Origin: Bacteroidales bacterium
GTDB taxonomy: Bacteria; Bacteroidota; Bacteroidia; Bacteroidales; UBA932
Assembly (NCBI GenBank): GCA_017616655.1
Contig: JAFZXU010000054.1
Coordinates: forward strand, 1 to 64,000
Length of the DNA: 64,000 nucleotides
Direction of reading: 5' to 3'
Shown: one piece after another, positions 30,084 through 37,029 of the stretch
How positions within the stretch are numbered: the first letter of the stretch is position 1
How the letters are laid out: each line of letters begins with the position of its first letter
Notes under the pieces: model-generated
Database searches by the model: none
Seen by the model: the letters and a program-made list of their open reading frames with translations, nothing else
Told to the model about the DNA's origin: nothing
Made by a program: the position numbers and the translations under genes

Positions 30084-30217
30084 ATTACATCTTGTAGCCG
30101 GAGACGGTGTTCTACCTGAAAAGTGTGCGTCCCCGGCACACGGGGAGGGGCCCACAAGCGTAGCGCAGTGGGAGGGCCTTTTCAGGTGGAACAGCGCGGA
30201 GGCGTAAAGATGTAATC
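30083..30217. repeat. 135-bp branched inverted repeat between convergent genes
   Basis: Outer arms GATTACATCTT (30083-30093) and AAGATGTAATC (30207-30217), and inner arms TACCTGAAAAG (30113-30123) and CTTTTCAGGTG (30178-30188). Inside are two hairpins: CCCCG-GCACA-CGGGG (30131-30145) and CCCAC...GTGGG (30151-30172). The RNA of either strand could fold into a three-way-junction shape. It touches the clpC stop codon and ends 5 nt before the HerA-like gene's stop. Confidence 0.7.
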
Positions 30218-30222
30218 AGTTT

Positions 30223-31881
30223 TTACTTTAGAATACTCTTGAGAATCTCTTCCGTCACCTTACGGGTGGCGGTGGTGGTGGCCGTCTTGGCGGCCTTGCC
30301 GAGAATAGTGCCGGCGGAGGAGCCGCTCTTCTTGCTTGTCGAAGACTTGGTGCTCTTGGATGTACTCTTCTTGGTCGTAGTCTTCTTGCCGGTAATCGCC
30401 TTGGCCGTCTGGGTTCCGAGGCTGCGGGCGAAGCTGGTAGCCACTGCGCCGATCATTGTGCCGAATATGGTACGTGTGATAGTCTTCTTGGTCTTGCCTG
30501 AGCTCTTCTTGGCAGCAGCCTTCTCTTTCTCCTTTGCCTTGGCCTCCTTCTCGGCCTCGAGCTGTTTCTGAGCCTCCTCGGCCTCCCTGGCAGCCTGCTG
30601 GTAGCGCTCGTTGAGAACCTCATATGCGCTTTCGCGGTCGATACTCTGGTCGTATGCCTTTATCTTGGCGGGAGCCGCATTCTTGATATCGAGCCTCTGC
30701 CCCTCTGTGATGGCTCCGATCTGGCTCAGCGGGAAGAGGATCTTCGCCCTCTCAACGATGCTGGGAGAGCCCTTTTCATCCAGGAAGGAGACGAGAGCCT
30801 CGCCGGTGCCGAGCTCCATGATAGCCTCTTCCGTCTTGAATGCAGGATTCACGCGGAAGGTCTGGGCGGCAGCCCTCACAGCCTTCTGGTCCTGAGGAGT
30901 AAAGGCGCGAAGTGCGTGCTGGATACGGTTTCCGAGCTGGCCGAGGATATCCACGGGGACATCCGAAGGAGACTGGGTGATGAAGTAGATTCCCACGCCC
31001 TTGGAACGGATCAGGCGGATGACCTGCTCGATCTTGTCGGTCAGCGCCTTGGAGGTGCCGTCGAAGAGCATGTGAGCCTCGTCGAAGAAGAAAATCAGCT
31101 TCGGAAGCGGAAGGTCTCCCACCTCGGGCAGAGTCGTATAAAGCTCCGTCATAAGCCAGAGCAGATATGTCGAATAGAGTTTCGGGTTGAGCATGAGCTT
31201 GTCGGCGGCGAGCACGTTCATTATGCCCTTTCCGTCCTGGGTATCGAGCAGATCCTGCACGTCGAACGCCGGCTCGCCGAAGAACCTGTCCCCTCCCTCG
31301 CTCTCTATCGCGAGCACGGAGCGCTGGATGGCGCCCACGCTGGCGGAGGAAACATTACCGTACCTGGTGGTAAACTCTGCGGCATTCTTGCCCACGAAGT
31401 CGAGCATAAGGCGCAGGTCCTTCAGGTCGATCAGCAGAAGGTTCTGGTCGTCCGCGATGCGGAAGACGATGTTGAGCACTCCGGCCTGGGTCTCGTTGAG
31501 CTCCATCAGGCGCGCAAGCAGCTGCGGGCCCATTGCGGAGACGGTGGTGCGCATCGGATAACCCTGCTCTCCGAAGACATCGAAGAAACGGGTGGGGCAG
31601 CCCGCGAACTGGGGATTCTCGATACCGAACTCCGGACAGCGCTTCTCTATGAACGAGGACATAGCGCCCTTCTGGCTGATACCTGAGAGGTCGCCCTTCA
31701 TATCGGCCATGAAGCAGGGCACACCGCACTGGGAGAAGGTCTCCGCCATAACCTGCAGGGAGACCGTCTTTCCGGTACCTGTGGCGCCGGCGATGAGGCC
31801 GTGACGGTTGGCCATCTTGCCGATGAGATTGATGGGTCCGTTGTCTGAATGAGCGATATAAAGCTGTCCGTCTTTGTACAT
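30223..31881 (-). CDS. HerA-like/DUF853 ATPase
   Basis: A 552-residue P-loop ATPase of the DUF853 (YjgR) family, related to HerA/FtsK-type hexameric translocases. Walker A is GATGTGKT (residues ~33-40) and Walker B is FFFDEAHMLF. A conserved FITQSPSDVPVDILGQLGNR motif (sensor/arginine-finger region) follows. The C-terminal ~130 residues are Lys/Thr/Ser/Ala-rich (KAKEKEKAAAKK, TTTKKSTSKST), a disordered basic tail that may bind nucleic acid. No partner nuclease such as NurA is adjacent. A TATCTTTG -7 box is 27 nt before the start. Confidence 0.88.
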   Translation of the reverse strand: MYKDGQLYIAHSDNGPINLIGKMANRHGLIAGATGTGKTVSLQVMAETFSQCGVPCFMADMKGDLSGISQKGAMSSFIEKRCPEFGIENPQFAGCPTRFFDVFGEQGYPMRTTVSAMGPQLLARLMELNETQAGVLNIVFRIADDQNLLLIDLKDLRLMLDFVGKNAAEFTTRYGNVSSASVGAIQRSVLAIESEGGDRFFGEPAFDVQDLLDTQDGKGIMNVLAADKLMLNPKLYSTYLLWLMTELYTTLPEVGDLPLPKLIFFFDEAHMLFDGTSKALTDKIEQVIRLIRSKGVGIYFITQSPSDVPVDILGQLGNRIQHALRAFTPQDQKAVRAAAQTFRVNPAFKTEEAIMELGTGEALVSFLDEKGSPSIVERAKILFPLSQIGAITEGQRLDIKNAAPAKIKAYDQSIDRESAYEVLNERYQQAAREAEEAQKQLEAEKEAKAKEKEKAAAKKSSGKTKKTITRTIFGTMIGAVATSFARSLGTQTAKAITGKKTTTKKSTSKSTKSSTSKKSGSSAGTILGKAAKTATTTATRKVTEEILKSILK

Positions 31882-31907
31882 GATCGTAGGTTTTAATGAT
31901 TAACTTT

Positions 31908-31915
31908 CAAAGATA
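31908..31915 (-). promoter_or_regulatory. -7 box TATCTTTG for the HerA-like gene
   Basis: Fits the Bacteroidota TAnnTTTG consensus. The ATG is 27 nt downstream. It is divergent to the ssrA promoter with 14 bp between the two boxes. Confidence 0.65.
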
Positions 31916-31929
31916 GTACAATTTTTGCA

Positions 31930-31937
31930 TATCTTTG
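31930..31937 (+). promoter_or_regulatory. -7 box TATCTTTG for ssrA
   Basis: Located 16 nt before the mature tmRNA 5' end, leaving a short leader for RNase P to remove. Confidence 0.65.
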
Positions 31938-31953
31938 CAGCGAATTTGACATC

Positions 31954-32347
31954 GGGGGTGTTCTGGTTTTGACAGCGGATGATGTCGAATGGTAAGCATA
32001 CCGAGCCTCGTGCCCCGGCTCGTAAATCTCAGAGCTCAAGCCATAACTGGCAACAACAACTTTGCACTCGCTGCGTAGTCTTGACCAAGTCGGACACCTT
32101 AATCGCCGGGCCCAGGGCCTAGGCGACGAGTATCCCGCAGGACTTTAATCCCTCTATGGCCTGCACCAGGGATATCATCCAAGAGGGATGCACGCGCCGA
32201 CTCCGCTGCAGTGCGCCAAGATCTAGCGGATAAGGAGCGGCTGGCCCGCCTGCCGGCAGGCCGCCCCCGACAACCAAAGGCCGGATAAGTATGTAGAAAG
32301 CCATCGGGCGCTCTGTTTGGACGGCAGTTCGACTCTGCCCACCTCCA
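31954..32347 (+). ncRNA. ssrA: Transfer-messenger RNA (tmRNA)
   Basis: Rescues ribosomes stalled on broken mRNAs and tags the nascent peptide for proteolysis. The 5' end GGGGGTG pairs with CACCTCC at 32340-32346. The conserved start GTTCTGGTTTTGACAGC and the T-arm GGCAGTTCGACTCTGCC near the 3' end are present. The tag reading frame at 32049-32078 encodes GNNNFALAA followed by TAG, close to Bacteroidales tags ending ALAA. The CCA end is not encoded. Length is about 394 nt, one-piece form. A terminator hairpin follows, and the divergent ATPase gene shares the promoter region. Confidence 0.95.
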
Positions 32348-32385
32348 CAAAAATAGCCGCAGTGATGCGGCTAGTTTTGTGGAGG
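32343..32385 (+). terminator. ssrA terminator with extended complementary arms
   Basis: Core stem TAGCCGCA-GTGA-TGCGGCTA followed by GTTTT. The outer arms CCTCCACAAAA and TTTTGTGGAGG extend the pairing into the tmRNA 3' acceptor strand, so the precursor can fold in two exclusive ways. Confidence 0.75.
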
Positions 32386-32615
32386 TAGTCGGCGCTCGGC
32401 GCCTCCGTATACTGGGGCTCTGCCCCAAACCCCGCGGCTCCCGCGGGACCCGGAGTCCCGCTCCGCCGGGCCGCTGCAGCGGCCTTGCTGTACGACCGTT
32501 CCCAGTGTCCCAAACAAGCACCACCGGGAACGAAAAAGGCCGTTTTTGCTCCCGGTATGCGGCGGGGCGGTTTTGAAGAATCGTCGTTTTTATTTACCTT
32601 TGGATTTCCAACGTT
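32386..32615. other. GC-rich palindrome cluster downstream of ssrA
   Basis: No gene is visible. It contains a series of short perfect palindromes: GGGGC-TCT-GCCCC (32414-32426), CCCGCGG-CTC-CCGCGGG (32431-32447) overlapping GGGAC-CCGGA-GTCCC (32445-32459), CCGCTGCAGCGG (32471-32482) and CGTTCCC...GGGAACG (to about 32533). The final part holds the promoter of the next gene. The appearance is that of an interspersed intergenic repeat, but copy number cannot be judged here. Confidence 0.6.
32595..32602 (+). promoter_or_regulatory. -7 box TACCTTTG for the FGE-fold lipoprotein
   Basis: TAnnTTTG match with a TTTG -33-like element 18 nt upstream (32573-32576). The ATG follows 13 nt later. Confidence 0.65.
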
Positions 32616-33644
32616 ATGGCTATGAGATACTTTCCACTGTCTTTCCCGATATTTTTGATTATGCTGCTGGTCTGCGGCTGCGGGGAGCCGGAGAAGCCGG
32701 AGCGGCCGGAGGAGAAGACCGATCCGGACGGACCGGCAGTAGTGGATGCGGTGCCGGAGAATTTCGTGAAGGTTGAGACGCCGGGAACCTATACATATAT
32801 GGCCACCTCGGCAAACAAGAGCGGCGGCGAGACCGTCTCCATAGCCGCTGAGTACTACATCTGCAAGTGGGCGGTGACAAATGCCGACTGGAAGAAGTAT
32901 GTGGATGAGGCTGGTGCTTCGGCGCCCAAGTACTGGAACGGCAAGAACATTCCAGAAGGCAGGGAGAAGCACCCGGTGCTCTGGATCTCCTGCAGCGAAG
33001 CGGAGGCCTACTGCAAGTGGCTAAGTGACAAGACTCAAGGGTGGACTTTCCGCCTCCCTACACAGCCCGAATGGGAGTTCGCGGCGGCCGGGACCGAACG
33101 CAAAGCCTATCCCTGGGGCGACCAGGCCGGTGCCACTTATTCGGGCGGAGTGCTTACTTCCAAATTCAATTACAATGCAGTCATAGCCGCCGAGGTCCTC
33201 AAGAATCCCGACCGGATGGCGACATACAACAACAGCAAATCCACCCGCTACGGCCAGCAGGATAAGATTTCCGATATAATCTCAGTAAGCGCCACGGGAG
33301 GCGTCACCGGCTGGGTGGACCATACCAATTACCTCGGCTTCATCTACACCGATATCTTCACGGAGATAAACGACGCAGGCGGCAATACCTGCCCGGTGGA
33401 TGCATATCCCGAAGGGGCTTCCTGGTGCGGCTGCCTGAATATGTGCGGCAACTGCTGGGAGTGGACCTCCACTATCGAGACCGCCCAGAACGGTGCCGAG
33501 AAGGGACAGGATGTGAACGTGATCCGCGGCGGCTCGTGGTATGCCAACGCATCTAGCTGCAAAGCCTCTTTCCGCGGCGAGGGGCGCAAAGCCTCTTCAG
33601 CCTACAACACCGTAGGTTTCAGGCTTGTAGCCGAGAAGAAATAA
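32616..33644 (+). CDS. Lipoprotein with FGE-sulfatase (SUMF1) fold
   Basis: A 342-residue lipoprotein (lipobox LLVCGC, then an acidic/proline-rich linker EPEKPERPEEKTDPD) with a C-type-lectin-like FGE domain. Family signatures are FRLPTQPEWEFAAAG, YPWGDQ, NMCGNCWEWTS, RGGSWYANASSC and VGFRLV. In true formylglycine-generating enzymes two cysteines flank this last segment (M-C-x4-C). Here the first position is Ala and only the second Cys is kept, so oxidase activity is unlikely. An insertion of ~60 residues sits between the WGD and CGCLN parts. It abuts the convergent aminotransferase with no gap. Confidence 0.85.
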   Translation: MAMRYFPLSFPIFLIMLLVCGCGEPEKPERPEEKTDPDGPAVVDAVPENFVKVETPGTYTYMATSANKSGGETVSIAAEYYICKWAVTNADWKKYVDEAGASAPKYWNGKNIPEGREKHPVLWISCSEAEAYCKWLSDKTQGWTFRLPTQPEWEFAAAGTERKAYPWGDQAGATYSGGVLTSKFNYNAVIAAEVLKNPDRMATYNNSKSTRYGQQDKISDIISVSATGGVTGWVDHTNYLGFIYTDIFTEINDAGGNTCPVDAYPEGASWCGCLNMCGNCWEWTSTIETAQNGAEKGQDVNVIRGGSWYANASSCKASFRGEGRKASSAYNTVGFRLVAEKK

Positions 33645-34829
33645 CTAGAACTTCCCTGAATCTTTCAGGCGCTGGAAGGCCTCGAGGAGGAATTTGCGGG
33701 GGCCGGCGATATTGATGCGGAGATAGCCGGCGCCTTCGGGGCCGAACTGGGTGCCGTCGTTGAAGGCCACCTTCGCCTCGTGGAGCAGATTGTGCATCAG
33801 TTCCGGCTGGGTGTAGCCCAACTTCGTGCAGTCCAGCCAGATGGTGGGCGCCGCCTGGGGCCTTACGCAGCGCACCCTCGGAAGATTGGTGCGGATCCAG
33901 CTGTCGGCCGCATCGATATTCCCCTCGATATAGCGCAGCATCTCCTGGCGCCACTCCCAGCCCTTCGTGTAGCAGGCCAGAGTCGCCTCGATGGCGAAGA
34001 GCGTGGGCAGGTCGAACGAATTCTCGTCCAGCCATTTGAAGAAACTGTCCCTCAGCGCAGGATTGGAGATTATGATGTACGAGGAGACGATGCCTGCGAT
34101 ATTGAAGGTCTTCGAGGGCGCCATCATCGTGATGGAATTCGCCGCCGCCTCGGGAGAGATGGATGCGAAAGGAATATGCTTCTTGCCGTAGAATACCGTC
34201 TCGGCGTTGATCTCGTCCGAGAGCACGAGGATGCCGTGCTTAAGGGTAATCTCAGCAAGGCGTTCAAGCGTAGCGCGGTCCCATGCGCGCCCCGAAGGGT
34301 TGTGAGGGTTGCAGAGTATCAGCATCTTGCACTTGTCGTCGATGACACTCTCAAGATGGTCGAAATCCATCTCATAGCGCTCCAGAAAGCCGTCCTTGTC
34401 CTCCACGCGGACGAGCGGATTGCTCACCGTCTCGAATCCGTTGGTGCGGGGAATCTGGGCGAAGCGGTGGTAAACCGGCGGCTGGATGATAATCTTGTCG
34501 CCCGGCTTGAGGAAATAATTGATGACGAAGGCCTGCGCCTTCACCAGACCCGGCATATAGCGGATATTGCACGGAGCCACCTTCCAACCATGCAGCCTCT
34601 CAAGCCACGCGGAGATGGTGGGAAAGTAGTTGTCGGGAATTACGGTATAGCTGAGGATGGGGTGCTCGAGGCGTTTGGCGATGGCCTCCCTCACGAAGTC
34701 GGGAGTGCGGAAATCCATATCTGCCACCCAGAGGGGGAGGACGTCTTCAGTGCCGAACATCAGGTCCAGTTCTGCATACTTCTCGGTCCAGGTGCCCCTG
34801 CGGTCAATTATTTCATCGAAATCGTACAT
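33645..34829 (-). CDS. MalY/PatB-type aminotransferase (C-S lyase)
   Basis: A 394-residue PLP-dependent fold-type I enzyme. The PLP lysine is Lys240 in MMAPSKTFNIAG. PLVRVED, NPHNPSGRAW (residues 174-183) and LSDEINAE are typical of the MalY/PatB branch, which usually cleaves cystathionine or cysteine conjugates (beta-lyase) rather than transaminating. The genomic context gives no further clue. The start codon lies 40 nt downstream of a TAAATTTG box that is back-to-back with the dapF promoter. Confidence 0.9.
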   Translation of the reverse strand: MYDFDEIIDRRGTWTEKYAELDLMFGTEDVLPLWVADMDFRTPDFVREAIAKRLEHPILSYTVIPDNYFPTISAWLERLHGWKVAPCNIRYMPGLVKAQAFVINYFLKPGDKIIIQPPVYHRFAQIPRTNGFETVSNPLVRVEDKDGFLERYEMDFDHLESVIDDKCKMLILCNPHNPSGRAWDRATLERLAEITLKHGILVLSDEINAETVFYGKKHIPFASISPEAAANSITMMAPSKTFNIAGIVSSYIIISNPALRDSFFKWLDENSFDLPTLFAIEATLACYTKGWEWRQEMLRYIEGNIDAADSWIRTNLPRVRCVRPQAAPTIWLDCTKLGYTQPELMHNLLHEAKVAFNDGTQFGPEGAGYLRINIAGPRKFLLEAFQRLKDSGKF

Positions 34830-34868
34830 AAGGTTCAGGTTGGGGTGCGCTTTGCGCGGATAATCCTA

Positions 34869-34884
34869 CAAATTTATATCTTTG
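34869..34884. promoter_or_regulatory. Abutting divergent -7 boxes (aminotransferase / dapF)
   Basis: CAAATTTA (minus-strand TAAATTTG, 34876-34869) is directly followed by TATCTTTG (34877-34884, plus). No base separates the two, so the promoters must overlap on opposite faces of the DNA. Confidence 0.65.
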
Positions 34885-34904
34885 CAACAAAGTGCGAAAA
34901 TTTT

Positions 34905-35750
34905 ATGGACGAAATCTTATATGACGGCGCCGGAAACCTCTTCCGGATGATCGACGGCCGCGGAAGCGGCATCCTGCCTTCCGCATACGAAGGCGAAAAG
35001 GCCCGCGGACTCTGCCTTGTTTCCGACGGGACAAAGACCGACGGCCTTATAGTCCTTTTCGAAGCGGAGAGCGATGGATACGATTTCTCGATGCACTATT
35101 TCAACAACGACGGCACCGGCGGCGCGATGTGCGGCAACGGCGGCAGGTGCGTAGTCTCGTTCGCACGCGATCTTGGCATCGTCCCCGCCGCTGAAGACGG
35201 CAGGTATCGCTTCACCTCGGCCGGCAATTCCTATTGCGGAGAAATCCTGCAGGATAACGGCTCCGACAAGTCAGTCAAGCTGCAGATGGCTGACGTGCGC
35301 CTCGCCGGCAGGGTCGACGAACCCGGCCTTCCCTTCGGAAACGGCTGGTATCTGGATATCGGATGTCCTCACTATGTCACCTTCCTCGGCTCTGCCGAAG
35401 AGCTTGAGAATCTGGACATTGTGCCTGCGGCATATCCCTGGCGCCACAGCCCCCTCTTCCCAACAGGGGCGAACGTGGATTTCGTGGCTGCCGAAGGCAA
35501 CGCTCCCGGCAGCTTCGCAATCCGCACTTTCGAGCGCGGAGTCGAGGCCGAGACCCTCGCCTGCGGCACCGGAATCGTGGCTTCGTCAATCTCCGCCGCC
35601 CTCGACGCACGCCTCACCGGCACGCTCCACTTCGACTTCCGGGCCCGCGGCGGCCGTCTCTCCGTAGACCTGACAATCCCGGCAGAACGCACCTCCGACA
35701 CCCCGGTAGCGACCGACATCTATCTTACCGGCCCCACTCACCGACATTAA
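34905..35750 (+). CDS. dapF: Diaminopimelate epimerase
   Basis: Interconverts LL- and meso-diaminopimelate for lysine and peptidoglycan synthesis. It has 281 residues, as usual. The two catalytic cysteines are Cys76 in AMCGNGGR and Cys220 in LACGTG. The N-terminal motif YDGAGNLF and the FERGVEAETLAC segment agree with the family. The start is fixed by ATG 34905, 20 nt after the -7 box. It is a single-gene unit ending at a hairpin shared with the convergent permease gene. Confidence 0.95.
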   Translation: MDEILYDGAGNLFRMIDGRGSGILPSAYEGEKARGLCLVSDGTKTDGLIVLFEAESDGYDFSMHYFNNDGTGGAMCGNGGRCVVSFARDLGIVPAAEDGRYRFTSAGNSYCGEILQDNGSDKSVKLQMADVRLAGRVDEPGLPFGNGWYLDIGCPHYVTFLGSAEELENLDIVPAAYPWRHSPLFPTGANVDFVAAEGNAPGSFAIRTFERGVEAETLACGTGIVASSISAALDARLTGTLHFDFRARGGRLSVDLTIPAERTSDTPVATDIYLTGPTHRH

Positions 35751-35771
35751 TCTCCTGCCTCTCAAAAAAAA

Positions 35772-35812
35772 GCGGATTGCAGACACGGAGGAGCCGTGGA
35801 AAAGCAATTCGC
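35772..35812. terminator. Hairpin terminator between dapF and the permease gene
   Basis: Outer stem GCGGATTGC/GCAATTCGC with an inner stem CACGG-AGGAG-CCGTG. The A-run at 35764-35771 gives a U-run to minus-strand transcripts, so it mainly ends the permease operon. Confidence 0.75.
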
Positions 35813-35815
35813 GTT

Positions 35816-37027
35816 CTATTCCACCTTCATCGAGACGGCGGGGCTGACGCGGGAGACGAAGATCGAGGTGAGGCTGAGAATCAGCATTATCACTATGAAG
35901 GAGATAACGTTGACTGCCAGGATCTGCAGCCAGTTGAAATCTATCGGCACGTAGCTCACGAAATAATTGGCGGGATCCAGCTTAATGACGTGTAAATACT
36001 TCTGGATCAGGCAGAAGGCCAGGGCAATCGCATTACCGACGAGCATTCCCTTGCCGACCAGCGCCGCCGCCTTGCGCAGGAAAACGCCTGACACAGCGCG
36101 GTTGGTCATACCCATCGACTTCAGGATGCCGATAGTCGATATGTTGCGGAAGAGTATGATCAGCAGGCAGGAAATCATATTGAAGCCTGCCACCGCCATC
36201 ATAAGCGCCAGAATCATCACCACGTTCAGATCCAGAAGCGCCAGCCAGTCGAAAAGATGGGCGTAGATACGCTTCACGGAGACGGTAAACAGCGACGGGT
36301 CGTCGTCCGTCATCCGGTCTGAAACCAGATTCTCCACAGCGGCGGCCGAAGCGTCGATACTTGCCCTCGGAGGAATCCGGATCTCGACCGAGGAACTCCC
36401 CGCCTTGCTCCATCCGTTCAGGCGGCGCACCTGACGTATATCTATGACTGCAAAGGACTTGTCTATATCTTCGAGCTGCGCGTCGAAGAGACCGCAGACA
36501 TCGAAACGGCGGACTTTGATATCATCACCGATGAAATAGGAGGTCATCTTGTCCCCTACCGAAATGCCAAGCTGGTCGGCCAGGCGGCGGGAAATGAGCG
36601 CCTGGTTGCTTATGCCTCCGCTGAAATCCGGAAGCCCGCCCTCGCAGAGACACGACTTGAAGAAGGAGAAATCGTAAAGCGAATCGACCCCTTTGAAATA
36701 AAGCCCGGCAATGGCCTCCGGAGTCTTGACAAGGCCGGAACGATATGCCACCGCCGAAACGCTCTCCACGCATCTGAGACTGTCGAGAGCATCTTTGAAA
36801 GAGAGGGAATCGGCAAAGGGATATCCCTCGTTCATAGGGGACTGGCCGGGAGGCGCCAGGACGGCGGAACCCATAAAGCCCGTCGCCTTGGAGCGGATCT
36901 CAGCTTTGAAACCATCGACGACAGCAATTGCCACGACCATCACGGCAATGCTGAGGGCAACCGATATCCAGGAGATACGGTTGCCCTTGTCGCCGAGTCG
37001 GCGCGCTATGAAGCTGCCGGCATTCAA
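35816..37027 (-). CDS. LolC/E-type (FtsX-fold) ABC permease
   Basis: A 403-residue inner-membrane protein with one N-terminal helix (ISWISVALSIAVMVVAIAVVDGF), a large periplasmic MacB-like domain, and three C-terminal helices (about residues 275-300, 320-345 and 370-395) of the FtsX fold. In this phylum such proteins belong to lipoprotein-releasing LolCDE-like systems; no ATPase gene is adjacent. It starts 2 nt after the pheT stop, so is probably translated from the pheT transcript. The GMTNRAVSG loop corresponds to the coupling helix region. Confidence 0.8.
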   Translation of the reverse strand: MNAGSFIARRLGDKGNRISWISVALSIAVMVVAIAVVDGFKAEIRSKATGFMGSAVLAPPGQSPMNEGYPFADSLSFKDALDSLRCVESVSAVAYRSGLVKTPEAIAGLYFKGVDSLYDFSFFKSCLCEGGLPDFSGGISNQALISRRLADQLGISVGDKMTSYFIGDDIKVRRFDVCGLFDAQLEDIDKSFAVIDIRQVRRLNGWSKAGSSSVEIRIPPRASIDASAAAVENLVSDRMTDDDPSLFTVSVKRIYAHLFDWLALLDLNVVMILALMMAVAGFNMISCLLIILFRNISTIGILKSMGMTNRAVSGVFLRKAAALVGKGMLVGNAIALAFCLIQKYLHVIKLDPANYFVSYVPIDFNWLQILAVNVISFIVIMLILSLTSIFVSRVSPAVSMKVE

Positions 37028-37029
37028 AA

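Noticed and set aside
32099..32972. ORFs of 141 and 249 residues across ssrA
   Set aside because: They translate the tmRNA and the palindromic spacer on the wrong strand; typical false genes.
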